From assembly GCA_965220205.1 (NCBI GenBank), contig OZ244812.1, forward strand, positions 2,170,001 to 2,234,000: a stretch of 64,000 nt of DNA, given 5' to 3'. Positions 25,843 to 34,559 of the stretch are shown here, one piece after another. A program made the position numbers and the translations under genes. Below the pieces are notes generated by a model. It had not been told where the DNA came from. It saw only the letters and a list, made by a program, of their open reading frames with translations, and made no database searches. Position 1 is the stretch's first letter. Every line of letters begins with the position of its first letter. Origin of the DNA: G965220205 sp965220205 (lineage in GTDB: Bacteria; Chloroflexota; Dehalococcoidia; Lucifugimonadales; Australimonadaceae).

Positions 25843-25904
25843 GGGCTGCTTGCCGCTCAGCCCACGGACGTCGTGCTTGCTCATGCGCGGGACGCCCACC
25901 GGTA

Positions 25905-25934
25905 CGAAGGGCCCAACCCCGGTTGGGCCCTTCG
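25905..25934 (+). terminator. Terminator-like hairpin after the coaD operon
   Basis: CGAAGGGCCCAACC and GGTTGGGCCCTTCG form a perfect 14-bp stem with a 2-nt loop, 62 bp beyond the stop at 25842. No T-run follows, so it may need Rho or act as an RNA 3' stabiliser. Confidence 0.6.
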
Positions 25935-26060
25935 CCGTATGCGTGCCTCCCGTATGTCGGCCAAGGGCGTGGTGGAGTAAGCTATCGGCGTCGCGGGACG
26001 GTCCCCGCCGGTATCGCCGCCGCGAGGCGCGGGCGCTGAGTCATAGCAAGGAGGCCACGG

Positions 26061-27170
26061 ATGGCAACCGAAGTCCGAACAAAGAGGATAGACGCTGACA
26101 CGCATTTCAGTCTCACGCTCGACTACGACGAGCTGAAGGACCTCATCCCCCGGAAGCAAAGCGCCGAGTTGCAAGAGGTGTTTTGGCTCGACACTATCCG
26201 CGCAGCCGACCCGGACGGCGTGCTGGCGGAATTCGGCCGTCCCGGGGCTTCCCGGCCGGGCGGCAAGCCTGGCGACCCCACATGGGACGCCGAGGCGCGG
26301 ATTGAGGAGATGGACCGGCTGGGATTCGATATGCAGGTGCTGAACACGCAGCGGGCCATGCCAGGACCGCTCCTCGCCGTCGACAAGCCGCTGTGGCTCC
26401 GCACGGCGCTCGCTAAGCTCTACAACAATGAGGCGGCGGCGCTACAGAGCAAGTACCCCGACCGGTTCATCTGTCAGATCACCGTTCCGTGGGACGACAT
26501 CGACGCGTCGATCCGGGAGATGGAGCGGGCGAGCGCACTCGGCTTGCGCGCCGTGACCATCTGCGGAAGCTGGATGGACCAGAACCTGGACGCGTACGAG
26601 CTGTACCCGTTCTGGGAAGCGGTGAGCGGTCTGGACCTCGCGTGTCTGGTGCACAACTTTACGCAGGGACACCGGGGGCTGATTGCGGACCACGCGACGC
26701 CCTACCCGATGGTGGGCACGGAGCGCTATCACCGGCTGCACATTGGCACGTACATGGGTTTCGGGCTCGACTACACGGTGGCGTGCGCGGCGCTGACGCT
26801 GGGCGGCGTGCTGGAGCGTTTCCCGAAGCTGCGGTTCGCTTTCTTCGAGGCGGGCGCGACGTGGATGTCGTACGCGAGGCATGGGGCTGACCGCTCGTTC
26901 TACATCGAGCGCGCCTGCTCCCGCACTGACACGCTCCCGAGCGAGCTGATCGCGCAGCACTGCATGACCGCAGTCGAGAGCTTGGAGCCGTTGGAGCAGC
27001 TGGTCGAGGCCTACGGCAGCAAGAATTTCCTGATCGGGACCGACTTCCCGCACCCGGAGTTCCAGCGCCTTCCCAACGCGCCCTCGGACATCACGGGCAA
27101 GGTCGGGCTCTCGGAAGAGGACAAGGCCAACATCCTAGGCGGCAATCTTGCTCGGGCGCTGAGGATGTAG
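26061..27170 (+). CDS. Amidohydrolase family protein (ACMSD-like, COG2159)
   Basis: 369 residues. The TIM-barrel metal site starts with DADTHF where most relatives have DxHxH, so the first His pair is reduced; later elements are VHNFTQGH, FFEAGATWM and the terminal GTDFPHPE, which holds the conserved Asp. Family members decarboxylate or hydrolyse aromatic or cyclic acids. AAGGAGG precedes ATG 26061. It begins a plus-strand run (methyltransferase-like protein, MmgE/PrpD, transporter), consistent with a catabolic cluster, though the substrate is not predictable. SAR202 genomes are known to have many such paralogues. Confidence 0.82.
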   Translation: MATEVRTKRIDADTHFSLTLDYDELKDLIPRKQSAELQEVFWLDTIRAADPDGVLAEFGRPGASRPGGKPGDPTWDAEARIEEMDRLGFDMQVLNTQRAMPGPLLAVDKPLWLRTALAKLYNNEAAALQSKYPDRFICQITVPWDDIDASIREMERASALGLRAVTICGSWMDQNLDAYELYPFWEAVSGLDLACLVHNFTQGHRGLIADHATPYPMVGTERYHRLHIGTYMGFGLDYTVACAALTLGGVLERFPKLRFAFFEAGATWMSYARHGADRSFYIERACSRTDTLPSELIAQHCMTAVESLEPLEQLVEAYGSKNFLIGTDFPHPEFQRLPNAPSDITGKVGLSEEDKANILGGNLARALRM

Positions 27171-27176
27171 GCAGCG

Positions 27177-27794
27177 ATGGCCGAGGCACGCGGAGCGCAG
27201 CTCCGCCGCACTGCCGGACCGCTATGGGCGAGCATCGAAGCGGCGGGCCCCGACGCTGGCCCAGAGCCGCTCGGCCTCGCTTTCGACGATTCGGAGGACT
27301 ACGCGCGCGCCCAGTACGCCTGCCGCCGGACGTTCATCGCGTTCTACGCCTACGCCGTCCCTACGCGTGAGGCTGTCAGCGCCATCGCGGAGTTCGCTGA
27401 CGGCCACTCGGTGATCGAGGTCTGCGCGGGGAGCGGCCTGTGGGCGAGCCTGCTCGCGGCGGAAGGGATCCAGGTCTCGGCGACCGACGCCGTCCCGCCG
27501 CGCGCTGCGCCGCACTTTCCCATCGAGGCGCTCGACGCGCAAGACGCCGTGCGCGCCCACCCCGAGTGCGGCTGTCTGCTCATGTGCTGGCCGCCCAACA
27601 AGCAGGACGCTGCGTTCCGGGCCGTCGACGCGTTCCGGGGTGGGCGGCTCGTGTACGCGGGCGACGCCCGCTTCAGCGCCGACGACAACCTCCGCACGTT
27701 GCTGGCGCGGGACTGGCAACTCGACGCCGAGCTTCCGCTTCCGTCCTGGCCCGGCCTGGACGACTACGTCCGGCTGTACACGAGGAAGCGCTAG
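27177..27794 (+). CDS. SAM-methyltransferase-like protein, unknown function
   Basis: 205 residues. A Rossmann start is visible at about residues 80-100: VIEVCAGSGLWASLLAAEGIQVSATDAVPP, matching motif I and the end of strand 2. CLLMCWPPN occupies the place of a catalytic NPPY, giving a WPP variant. The rest has no clear family. It begins 7 nt after the amidohydrolase stop, so the two are coupled. It could be a genuine methyltransferase or a non-catalytic relative. Confidence 0.65.
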   Translation: MAEARGAQLRRTAGPLWASIEAAGPDAGPEPLGLAFDDSEDYARAQYACRRTFIAFYAYAVPTREAVSAIAEFADGHSVIEVCAGSGLWASLLAAEGIQVSATDAVPPRAAPHFPIEALDAQDAVRAHPECGCLLMCWPPNKQDAAFRAVDAFRGGRLVYAGDARFSADDNLRTLLARDWQLDAELPLPSWPGLDDYVRLYTRKR

Positions 27795-27935
27795 GGACCG
27801 TCCTCCTCGGTCCTCCGCGGCGACGGGGTGAGAAGAGCAGATCATGCCCGTCCTGCTGCGATGAGGGCAGGGCGCAACTCTGCCCCCTGCCTCCGCCGCG
27901 GGAGGAGGACTTCGGGAGGGGACGAAGGAGCAGCA

Positions 27936-29291
27936 GTGAACGCAACTGATACGTTGGCCCGCCTCATCGCCGCGAGCGACGCGGCCGCCCTGCCAGGCTG
28001 GACCTACCACGAGGCCCGACGGACGCTGATCAACATGCTTGCCGTCTCGCTGTCCGCGTCGGACGCCCCGCCTGTCCGCGCGATGACGTCGTGGGCGGCG
28101 GCAGAGGGGTCGGCGGGAGGCGCGACTGTTATCGGCTCTGGGCTGCGCGCCAGCGCGACGAACGCAGCGCTGGTCAACGGCTACATGGCGCACATCCAGG
28201 ACTACGACGATACGCACTTCCCTACCGTCCTCCACCCGACGGCGCCGGTGTGGCCGGCTGTGCTGGCGGCGGCGGAGACGACGGGCGCGACGGGCAGGGA
28301 CGCGCTGGCGGCGTTCGTGCTTGGCGCCGAGACCGCGTGCCGCGTCGCGATGTCGGTGCATCCCTGGCACTACGACGCCGGATGGCATATCACGGGCACG
28401 GCGGGCGTGTTCGGCGCTGCTGCGGGCGTTGCATGGCTGCTGGGCCTGAATGCGGGCCAGACCCGTCACGCACTTGGGGTTGCGGGTACGCAGGCACTGG
28501 GGGTGCGCGAGGTGTTCGGTTCCGACACGAAGGCGCTGCACCCCGCGAAGGCAGCCAGCAACGGACTCCAGGCGGCGCTGCTGGCGAGGGAGGGGTTTAC
28601 GGGGCCGGACGACATTCTGGGCGGCAGACGGGGTTTCTGGGCCGTCCTCTCAGCGGCGGGCCACTCGGAAGAGCAGCTGGTGGGCGGCTTCGGCGAGCGA
28701 TGGGAGCTCCGGTCGAATGGTCTCAAGCCCTACGCGAACGGCGTTGTCTCGCACCCCTTGCAGGACGCGGTGATCTGGCTCCGCAACGAGTATGGCCTCA
28801 CGCCGGACGATGTCGTGGCAATACGAGCGCGCGTCCACCCGCTGGTCCTCGAACTGATGGACCGCGCCTCCCCGCGTTGGGGGCTCGAAGGCAAGTTCTC
28901 GTTTCAGCACTGCGCGGCGGCGGCGCTGGTCGACGGGGCCGGACACGATGCGCAGTTCAGCGACGCGCGTGTGCTCGACCCGGTCATCGCGAGCGTCCGT
29001 TCCCGGGTGACGGCGACCGTTGACCCGTCGTTGGCTGAGGAAGAGGTGTACGTCAGCATCCAGCGCGCGGACGGGACGGTGGTCGAAAGGCACATCGAGC
29101 ACGCAACGGGCTCGCCGGAGAACCCGATGAGCGATGCGGCGCTCGAGGCGAAGTACCGCGCGCTCGCGGCGCCAGTGATCGGCGAGCGCCAAGCGGACAG
29201 CCTGCTCGCGTCGGCGTGGGCGCTCGATACTGCGCGCGACGTCAGAGCGTTGACGAGGCTCATGGCCAAGCCGGACGGCCCACCGGCATGA
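27936..29291 (+). CDS. MmgE/PrpD family protein
   Basis: 451 residues from GTG 27936 (AAGGAG 5 nt upstream); the frame is open to 27828, but that stretch carries repeat-like sequence. The first 270 residues form the helical domain with HIQDYDDTHFPTVLHPTAPV, the most conserved block of 2-methylcitrate dehydratase and cis-aconitate decarboxylase relatives. NGLKPYANGVVSHPLQDA lies before the smaller C-terminal domain. These enzymes dehydrate or decarboxylate tricarboxylic or related acids; this is probably a catabolic paralogue since no prpB or prpC is near. The stop overlaps the transporter start (ATGA). Confidence 0.88.
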   Translation: MNATDTLARLIAASDAAALPGWTYHEARRTLINMLAVSLSASDAPPVRAMTSWAAAEGSAGGATVIGSGLRASATNAALVNGYMAHIQDYDDTHFPTVLHPTAPVWPAVLAAAETTGATGRDALAAFVLGAETACRVAMSVHPWHYDAGWHITGTAGVFGAAAGVAWLLGLNAGQTRHALGVAGTQALGVREVFGSDTKALHPAKAASNGLQAALLAREGFTGPDDILGGRRGFWAVLSAAGHSEEQLVGGFGERWELRSNGLKPYANGVVSHPLQDAVIWLRNEYGLTPDDVVAIRARVHPLVLELMDRASPRWGLEGKFSFQHCAAAALVDGAGHDAQFSDARVLDPVIASVRSRVTATVDPSLAEEEVYVSIQRADGTVVERHIEHATGSPENPMSDAALEAKYRALAAPVIGERQADSLLASAWALDTARDVRALTRLMAKPDGPPA

Positions 29292-30217
29292 CGGAGCGCG
29301 CACTCCGCCCGCGCGCCTCGTTGGGCCCCGGCGCGCGCCCGCGCCCGGCGGTGGTCTACGCTTGGTTGGCCGTGGGCGTGGCAAGCGTGTCGGTCGCGGC
29401 CATCTTCATTCGACTTGCCGATACGGCGCCGCTAACGGTCGCGGCGTATCGCATGACGCTGGCTGCGGTGTTCGTGGCGATTCCCACCCTCGTGCGGGCA
29501 CGGGGCGGGCTCGCAGCGCTCCAACGGCAGGACGTTGCTATGCTCGTCCTCTCGGCTGCGTTCGTTGCCGCGCACTTCGTGCTGTGGATCACGTCGCTGT
29601 CGCTGACGTCGGTCGCAAGTTCCGTGCTGTTGGTGACGACGACGCCCGTGTTCGTCGCGCTGGCGTCCCACTTCTTGCTGCGCGAGCGGGTGGGCGTCGT
29701 GACGGCGGCGGCCGTGGGGTTGAGTCTCGGCGGCGGAGCCGTGTTGGCGCTGGGCGGCTGGGACGGCGACGGGCAGCGACTGCTGGGGGACGGCCTGGCG
29801 CTGGCGGGCGCCGTGGCGGTGTCCGGTTACATCATTCTGGGCCGGCGCATACGCCGGCACGTCGCCAACCTCCCCTACGTGACGGTGGTGTATTCGGCGG
29901 CGGCCGTCATGCTGTTGGCCATGGCGGTGGGGAGCGGCGCGCCGATGCTGGGGCTGCCGGCCGAGACGTACCTGTGGATGGGGTTGGCTGCACTGCTGCC
30001 CCAGGCGGTTGGCCATTCGCTGCTCAACTGGGCGCTCGGGCACATGTCGGCCACCAAGGTGACGCTCGCAGTGCGGGCGGAGCCGGTCATCGCGACGCTG
30101 CTCGCGGCGCCGGTGCTGGGGGAGGTCCCGCCGTGGACGGTCGTGCCGGGCGGTCTGCTGGTGATGGCGGGCGTGTACCTCGCCATTCGCGCCGAAGCAT
30201 CGCGCGAGGCGTCCTGA
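29288..30217 (+). CDS. EamA/DMT family transporter
   Basis: 309 residues with ten hydrophobic segments in two EamA repeats: AIFIRLADTAPLTVAAYRM opens the first, and the second ends LAVRAEPVIATLLAAPVLGE. It is an inner-membrane exporter or importer of small metabolites, substrate unknown. ATG 29288 overlaps the MmgE/PrpD stop by 4 nt; its own TGA overlaps the recN ATG by one base (TGATG). This links a metabolite transporter, a catabolic enzyme and a DNA repair gene in one transcription unit. Confidence 0.87.
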   Translation: MTERALRPRASLGPGARPRPAVVYAWLAVGVASVSVAAIFIRLADTAPLTVAAYRMTLAAVFVAIPTLVRARGGLAALQRQDVAMLVLSAAFVAAHFVLWITSLSLTSVASSVLLVTTTPVFVALASHFLLRERVGVVTAAAVGLSLGGGAVLALGGWDGDGQRLLGDGLALAGAVAVSGYIILGRRIRRHVANLPYVTVVYSAAAVMLLAMAVGSGAPMLGLPAETYLWMGLAALLPQAVGHSLLNWALGHMSATKVTLAVRAEPVIATLLAAPVLGEVPPWTVVPGGLLVMAGVYLAIRAEASREAS

Positions 30218-31947
30218 TGCTGACCGAGCTCGCCGTGCGCAATTTCGCAGTGATCGAGGAGACGCGGCTCGCGCTCGGCGCCGGTCTGAACGTCGTGACT
30301 GGCGAAACGGGGGCGGGGAAGTCGCTGCTGGTCGACGCGCTCTCGTTTGTACTCGGGGGGCCAGTGGACCGAGGCGTGATCCGCGCGGGCGCTGCCACGG
30401 CGTCAGTCGACGCCGTGTTCCGGCTTCCGTCGTCCTTGATCGAGCTGCGGGCCGCGTTGGCGGAGTTGGGCCACGAGCCGGACGAGGACGGCACGCTGGT
30501 GCTAAGCCGCGAGACGCACCGGGAAGGGAACACCGTCTCGCGGCTGAACGGTCGAGCCGTGCCGGTGCGCGTGGCCCGAGAGGTGGGGGAGCGGCTCGTG
30601 GACATCCACGGGCAGGGGCAGCACCTAGCGCTGTTCGATTCAGGCTTCCAGCTCGCGGTGCTCGACGCGTTCGGGGGCCTCCAGGCGAAGCGCGACGCTG
30701 TAGCGAGGGCGGTCGCCGAGGTGCGGCGTGTCGAGGCGGAGATGTCGCGGCTGATGAGCGACGCGCACAGGGTTGCCGAGCGCTCCGATCTCCTCCGATT
30801 CCAAGCCGGCGAGATTCGCGCGGCCGACCTAAGGCCTGGCGAGGAGGCCGCGCTAACGGAGGAGCGCGACGTGCTCGCCAACGCGCGAGCCGTCCAAGAG
30901 GCCTGCGCGGCCGCGTACGAGCTCCTGTACGACGCGGGGAGCAATGCAAGCGACCTGCTGGCGCAGGCAGTGCAGACGTTGCGGCGAGCGCTTGGTCCGT
31001 TGCGGACCCTTGCGCCGAGCATCGACGCGCTGGAGCAATCGGCCGCTCAAATCGAGGACGCGGCGCGGGAGATACGAGGGTACGCGGAGAGTTTGGAGAG
31101 CGACCCGGCCCGGCTCGGCGAGATCGAGGACCGCTTGGAACTGGTGCGCCGCCTGAAGCGCAAGTACGGCGGCGGCGAGGAGGCGGCGTTGGCGTTCGCC
31201 GCGGACGCCGAGCGCCAACTCGCGGAGGCGGAGCACGCCGACGACCGGCGCATCGAGCTCGAGGCCGGGCTCGATGAGGCTCGCCTCCATGCGGGAGGGC
31301 TGGCCTGGGAGCTCTCGCAGCGCCGCCGCGACGCCGCGGCGGCGCTCGACGGCGAGACCGCCGCACACCTGGCGGACCTCGACCTCGGCCGCGTTCGCTT
31401 CACAACCGAGGTCGCGCAAGCCCCCGACCGCGATGGTCTGCCTTGCGGGCCGAGTCCGGAACGCTACGCGTTCACTGCCAACGGCGTCGACCGTGTCGAG
31501 TTCAGGGTCGAGACGAACCCGGGCGAGGGGGCCAAGCCGCTCGATAGAGTGGCGTCCGGCGGGGAGACGTCGCGGATCATGCTGGCGATAACCGTCGCGC
31601 TCCACGGCGCGGCGCCGACGCCGACGGTGGCGTTCGACGAGATCGACGCGGGGATCGGCGCGCGGGCAGGAGAGGTGGTCGGCCGCAAGCTATGGCTCCT
31701 GGCCCGCGACGCGCAGGTGCTCTGCGTGACGCACCTGCCGCAGATTGCGGCGTTCGCTGACCGCCACTTCCGTGTCGAGAAGGCGGAGCTGGACGCGCGC
31801 ACCTATGCGTCGGCGGCGCAGCTCGGCGACGACGCGCGGCTCGGCGAGATTGCGGAGATGTTGGGCGGACGGCGCAGCAGCGAGCTGGACGCCGCGGCTG
31901 CCCGTATGCTCGACGCGGCCCAGGCCGCTAAGCAGGCGGCGAGCTAG
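30217..31947 (+). CDS. recN: DNA repair protein RecN
   Basis: 576 residues, SMC-like. The N-terminal half-ATPase has Walker A GETGAGKSLL (29-38), a long coiled coil spans about 155-370, and the C-terminal half holds the ABC signature VASGGETSRIMLA and Walker B TVAFDEIDAGIG, then VTHLPQIAAFAD. All catalytic elements are present. It tethers DNA ends in double-strand-break repair with RecA. The frame is open far upstream inside the transporter gene, but ATG 30217 gives the canonical MLTELAVRNFAVIE. No LexA-like box is visible, and transcription probably comes from upstream. Confidence 0.95.
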   Translation: MLTELAVRNFAVIEETRLALGAGLNVVTGETGAGKSLLVDALSFVLGGPVDRGVIRAGAATASVDAVFRLPSSLIELRAALAELGHEPDEDGTLVLSRETHREGNTVSRLNGRAVPVRVAREVGERLVDIHGQGQHLALFDSGFQLAVLDAFGGLQAKRDAVARAVAEVRRVEAEMSRLMSDAHRVAERSDLLRFQAGEIRAADLRPGEEAALTEERDVLANARAVQEACAAAYELLYDAGSNASDLLAQAVQTLRRALGPLRTLAPSIDALEQSAAQIEDAAREIRGYAESLESDPARLGEIEDRLELVRRLKRKYGGGEEAALAFAADAERQLAEAEHADDRRIELEAGLDEARLHAGGLAWELSQRRRDAAAALDGETAAHLADLDLGRVRFTTEVAQAPDRDGLPCGPSPERYAFTANGVDRVEFRVETNPGEGAKPLDRVASGGETSRIMLAITVALHGAAPTPTVAFDEIDAGIGARAGEVVGRKLWLLARDAQVLCVTHLPQIAAFADRHFRVEKAELDARTYASAAQLGDDARLGEIAEMLGGRRSSELDAAAARMLDAAQAAKQAAS

Positions 31948-31979
31948 CACTCGCCCGGCGCCGACGCCGAGCGGCGCGG

Positions 31980-32387
31980 CTAGTCCGATAGGACGAACTC
32001 CTCCACGATACGCGGGGCTGAGAGCAGCAACCCGTGGATGGGGCACTTGCCCGCGATGTCGCCGAGCCGTTCGCTCTGCTCGGGGCTGAGCGCTCCCGAT
32101 ACGACGATGCGACTGCGGATGACGTCGACGAGGCCCGGGGCGTCGTCGGCCCTGACCCGCTCGTGGCTGAGCTCGACGCGCACTTCTTTAAGCGGCCAGT
32201 CCTTTCGCTCGGCGTACAGCCGCAGCGTCATGGCTGTTCAGGCGCCGAGGGATGCGAGCAGCAGCTCGAAGGGGTCCATGCCGAGGTCGGCGCCGGCGGG
32301 AGGAGGTTCATCGGCGACGACCGCATGCCGGTCGCTGGCGACGACGTGCGTCATGCCATTGAGGCTCGTGACCGTGACGCTCGCCAT
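31980..32387 (-). CDS. OsmC-family peroxiredoxin, probable selenoprotein (in-frame TGA at codon 50)
   Basis: Reading from ATG 32387 (6 nt after the DUF1385 stop) gives 135 residues, a full-length OsmC protein, if the TGA at 32240-32238 is read through. Around it: DPFELLLASLGA, TGA, TAMTLRLYAERKDWP. In relatives this codon is the peroxidatic Cys of the ACTAMT motif. The second Cys is kept (Cys115 in GKCPIHG), and the frame is intact on both sides with conserved codons. A hairpin at 11-32 nt after the UGA meets the bacterial SECIS rules. OsmC enzymes reduce organic hydroperoxides. OsmC-like selenoproteins have been predicted in other bacteria. Alternative: a simple nonsense mutation or a base-call error. 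Confidence 0.72.
32206..32227 (-). promoter_or_regulatory. Putative bacterial SECIS hairpin in the osmC mRNA
   Basis: On the minus strand CGCU, bulged G, CGGC pairs with GCCG and AGCG: eight base pairs around a 5-nt loop, UGUAC. The loop starts 20 nt after the UGA, and its second base is G. Published bacterial SECIS rules ask for a loop about 16-37 nt from the UGA with G in the first two positions. Pairing was derived by eye. Confidence 0.6.
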
Positions 32388-32393
32388 GGCGCG

Positions 32394-33311
32394 TTAGGCG
32401 GCGGCCGCCGCCGCCGCGGCCTCGGCGGCCGCGTCGCCCTCGATGGCGGTGGTCATCGCGGTGATGGCCACTTCGATCTGGTCGTCCTGGGGCGGGCGCG
32501 TCGTGAGCGATTGGAGCAGGAGGCTGGGCGCAGCGGCGAGCCGCACGAGGGCATTGCCGCTGTGGGCGGCGTTGAACCGAATGACCTCGTACGAGATGCC
32601 GGCAACGACGGGAATCAGGATGATGCGTGAGGCGATTCGCAGGGGGAGGTCGGGCGTGCCGAGGGTGGCGAACACGAGGATCGAGACAATCATGACGGTC
32701 AGGAGGAACGCCGTGCCGCAGCGCGGGTGGGCGGCGGGAAACATGCGGACGTGCTCGTTGTCGAGCGGCAGCGAGGCCTCGTGAGCGTGCACGGACATGT
32801 GCTCGGCGGCGTGGTAGGCGAACACGCGCTTGATGCTAGGCATCAACCCGACGAGGCCGAGGTAGACGAAGAAGATGAGGAGCCGGAGTCCGCCCTCCGC
32901 TAGGTTGCTGAGGATGGAGTTGTCCGTGTAGCGGTCGACGGCGAAGTGCGTCCCGATGAGCGGGGCTACGAAGAACAGGGCGATGCCGAGGCCGAGGGAG
33001 AAGGCGATGGTGAGCGCGATCGCCCACGGGGGGATGGGCTTTTCGTCCGCTTCCTCGCCAGCGGCGACCTGGGACGAGTAGGTGAGGGCCTTCATGCCAA
33101 TCACGAGGCTCTCGCTGAGGACGAGCGTCCCTCGTACGAAGGGGACCCGGCGCCATCGCGACGAGCTCCACGTCGGCACAGGGCGCAGCACGGTGCGGAT
33201 TCCGCCGTCGGGGTGGCGGGCGGCGACCGAGTAGACGTGGCGCCCGCGAATCATCACGCCCTCGATGACGGCCTGGCCGCCGTAGATGGATGCGGGGTGC
33301 TGCTGCGCCAC
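32394..33311 (-). CDS. DUF1385 domain membrane protein
   Basis: 305 residues from GTG 33311 (GGAG 8 nt upstream); the frame extends upstream across rpmE, but that is out of context. YGGQAVIEGVMIRG is the DUF1385 signature at the N-terminus. Several membrane helices follow, then the conserved KRVFAYHAAEHMSVHAHE with clustered His and AHPRCGTAFLL. The tail ends in nine alanines. The family is found beside rpmE and prfA in many Gram-positive and Chloroflexota genomes; its function is unknown, and the His/Glu cluster suggests a metal-dependent membrane enzyme. It is followed 6 nt later by the osmC gene. Confidence 0.88.
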   Translation of the reverse strand: MAQQHPASIYGGQAVIEGVMIRGRHVYSVAARHPDGGIRTVLRPVPTWSSSRWRRVPFVRGTLVLSESLVIGMKALTYSSQVAAGEEADEKPIPPWAIALTIAFSLGLGIALFFVAPLIGTHFAVDRYTDNSILSNLAEGGLRLLIFFVYLGLVGLMPSIKRVFAYHAAEHMSVHAHEASLPLDNEHVRMFPAAHPRCGTAFLLTVMIVSILVFATLGTPDLPLRIASRIILIPVVAGISYEVIRFNAAHSGNALVRLAAAPSLLLQSLTTRPPQDDQIEVAITAMTTAIEGDAAAEAAAAAAAA

Positions 33312-33412
33312 TCGTTCGCTCCGTGGACTCGCTCTTGCTGCGGGAGCGGCTGCGCTGCCAGCGCAGGACGCCGGAGCAGCGATCTCTCTGACCGGCGGCT
33401 TCCGGGAGTTCC

Positions 33413-33616
33413 CTACTGGAGGTTGAAGCGCCTCTTCAAGCGCTCGACGCGTCCCTCGGTGTCGACGATCCGCTGCTCGCCCGTGAAGAACGGGTGGCAT
33501 GCGTTGCAGATCTCAACCTTGATCTGCGGCTTGGTCGCGCCGGTGACCCAGGTGTTGCCACAGGAACAGGTCACCGTGGCCTCGGGGAAGTAGGTCGGGT
33601 GAATCGCGGTCTTCAT
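33413..33616 (-). CDS. rpmE: 50S ribosomal protein L31, zinc-binding form
   Basis: 67 residues, MKTAIHPTYF at the start. The zinc ligands Cys17, Cys19, Cys37 and Cys40 (TCSCG, CNACHPFFTG) are all present, so this is the zinc-containing C+ paralogue rather than the zinc-independent form. It bridges the 50S and 30S subunits. It begins 2 nt after the rpmA stop; DUF1385 follows after 101 bp. Confidence 0.96.
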   Translation of the reverse strand: MKTAIHPTYFPEATVTCSCGNTWVTGATKPQIKVEICNACHPFFTGEQRIVDTEGRVERLKRRFNLQ

Positions 33617-33618
33617 GG

Positions 33619-33885
33619 CTAACCGGCTGCCTCGGCGGGGACGACGTTGGCGCGCTTGCGCAGCTTGGAGGCGTGGTCGAAAGCGACGACGCCGTCCACG
33701 AGCGCGTAGAGAGTGAAGTCCCTGCCCACGCCGACGTTGCGCCCGGCGTGAATCTTCGTGCCGCGCTGACGGACGATGATGGTCCCGGCGCGGAGGGTTT
33801 CGCCGCCAAAGCGCTTGACGCCGAGCCGCTGCGAGTTGCTATCGCGGCCGTTCCGAGAGCTGCCGCCTGCCTTCTTATGCGCCAC
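33619..33885 (-). CDS. rpmA: 50S ribosomal protein L27
   Basis: 88 residues, beginning MAHKKAGGSSRNGRDS, the conserved N-terminus that reaches the peptidyl-transferase centre; there is no Firmicutes-type cleavable extension. IIVRQRGTKIHAGRNVGVGRDFTLYAL is canonical. ATG 33885 overlaps the rplU end by 11 nt, so translation is coupled. Standard rplU-rpmA order. Confidence 0.97.
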   Translation of the reverse strand: MAHKKAGGSSRNGRDSNSQRLGVKRFGGETLRAGTIIVRQRGTKIHAGRNVGVGRDFTLYALVDGVVAFDHASKLRKRANVVPAEAAG

Positions 33886-34234
33886 TGGTCTCCCCTTCGC
33901 TCTGTCCGGAAGAAGGTCCGGCCGTCACGATCTCCTTGATCGAGAGCTGGGTGAGCGGCTGGCGGTGCCCTCGCTTCACCTGGTAGCGGACCTTGGGCTT
34001 GTACTTGAAGACGATGATCTTGCCGGCCCGTCCCTGCGCGGCGACTTCGGCGACGACCTTTGCGCCCTCGACCGTCGGCTGGCCGACCTGCACGCCCGAG
34101 TCCTGCGCGACGAGGAGCACACGGTCGAGTTCGACGGTGCTGCCCTCGTCAGCGGCGAGCTTCTCGACGGCGATAGTGTCGCCGGGCTTGACGCGGTACT
34201 GTTTTCCGCCTGTCTGAACGATTGCGTAGTTCAT
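33875..34234 (-). CDS. rplU: 50S ribosomal protein L21
   Basis: 119 residues from ATG 34234 (MNYAIVQTGGKQYRVKPGD); an in-frame start four codons earlier is not preferred because the family starts here. KYKPKVRYQVKRGHRQPLTQLSI is the 23S-binding loop. A short acidic tail extends past the usual end and overlaps rpmA. It is first in the operon rplU-rpmA-rpmE-DUF1385-osmC. A TGTAC/GTACA inverted repeat (about 34280-34296) lies upstream, but no clear promoter was found. Confidence 0.95.
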   Translation of the reverse strand: MNYAIVQTGGKQYRVKPGDTIAVEKLAADEGSTVELDRVLLVAQDSGVQVGQPTVEGAKVVAEVAAQGRAGKIIVFKYKPKVRYQVKRGHRQPLTQLSIKEIVTAGPSSGQSEGETSGA

Positions 34235-34559
34235 GATGACAACCACCTGATTCTAGGCGGTTGGCGGGCGCCTGTAAAGGGAGTGTACTTGTTCGGTACA
34301 TATGAGACGGCGAGGTTTTGACCATCCCCGGGTCGTGCTGGCGAAGATAGTCCCTTGGGCTCTGCCAGCCAGGGGACTGGTGCGGGCGTTCCGTGTTGTA
34401 ACAGCGCTCCTACCGCCGCAGCGCTGGCGTGAGCGCTGCTACCGTCCACTCCTGGTCATAGAACTCGTAGAACTCCTCCTGGTGCGTGCGGTGTGCGCTC
34501 GACGCAGCCGTTGAGCTTGGGCGGGTGGGGGGGGGCAGGACGAAGAGGCGGATGCCGCA
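34235..34559. other. Intergenic region between rplU and the IS481 remnant
   Basis: 325 bases. An inverted repeat TGTAC/GTACA lies near 34280-34296 before rplU. On the minus strand a frame ending at 34410 shows CSECGIRLFVLPPPTRPS, like the end of a zinc-ribbon protein, but it has no start of its own; it may be the stump of a gene cut by the insertion. Nothing else was recognised. Confidence 0.45.

Noticed and set aside
29362..30216. 285-codon upstream extension of recN through the transporter gene
   Set aside because: The transporter reads in another frame with clear membrane segments; the RecN family start is at 30217.
31980..32231. OsmC called as a short 83-residue protein from the ATG at 32231
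   Set aside because: This start is inside the conserved catalytic motif and would remove the active site; the upstream half in the same frame is clearly OsmC, so TGA readthrough is the better model.
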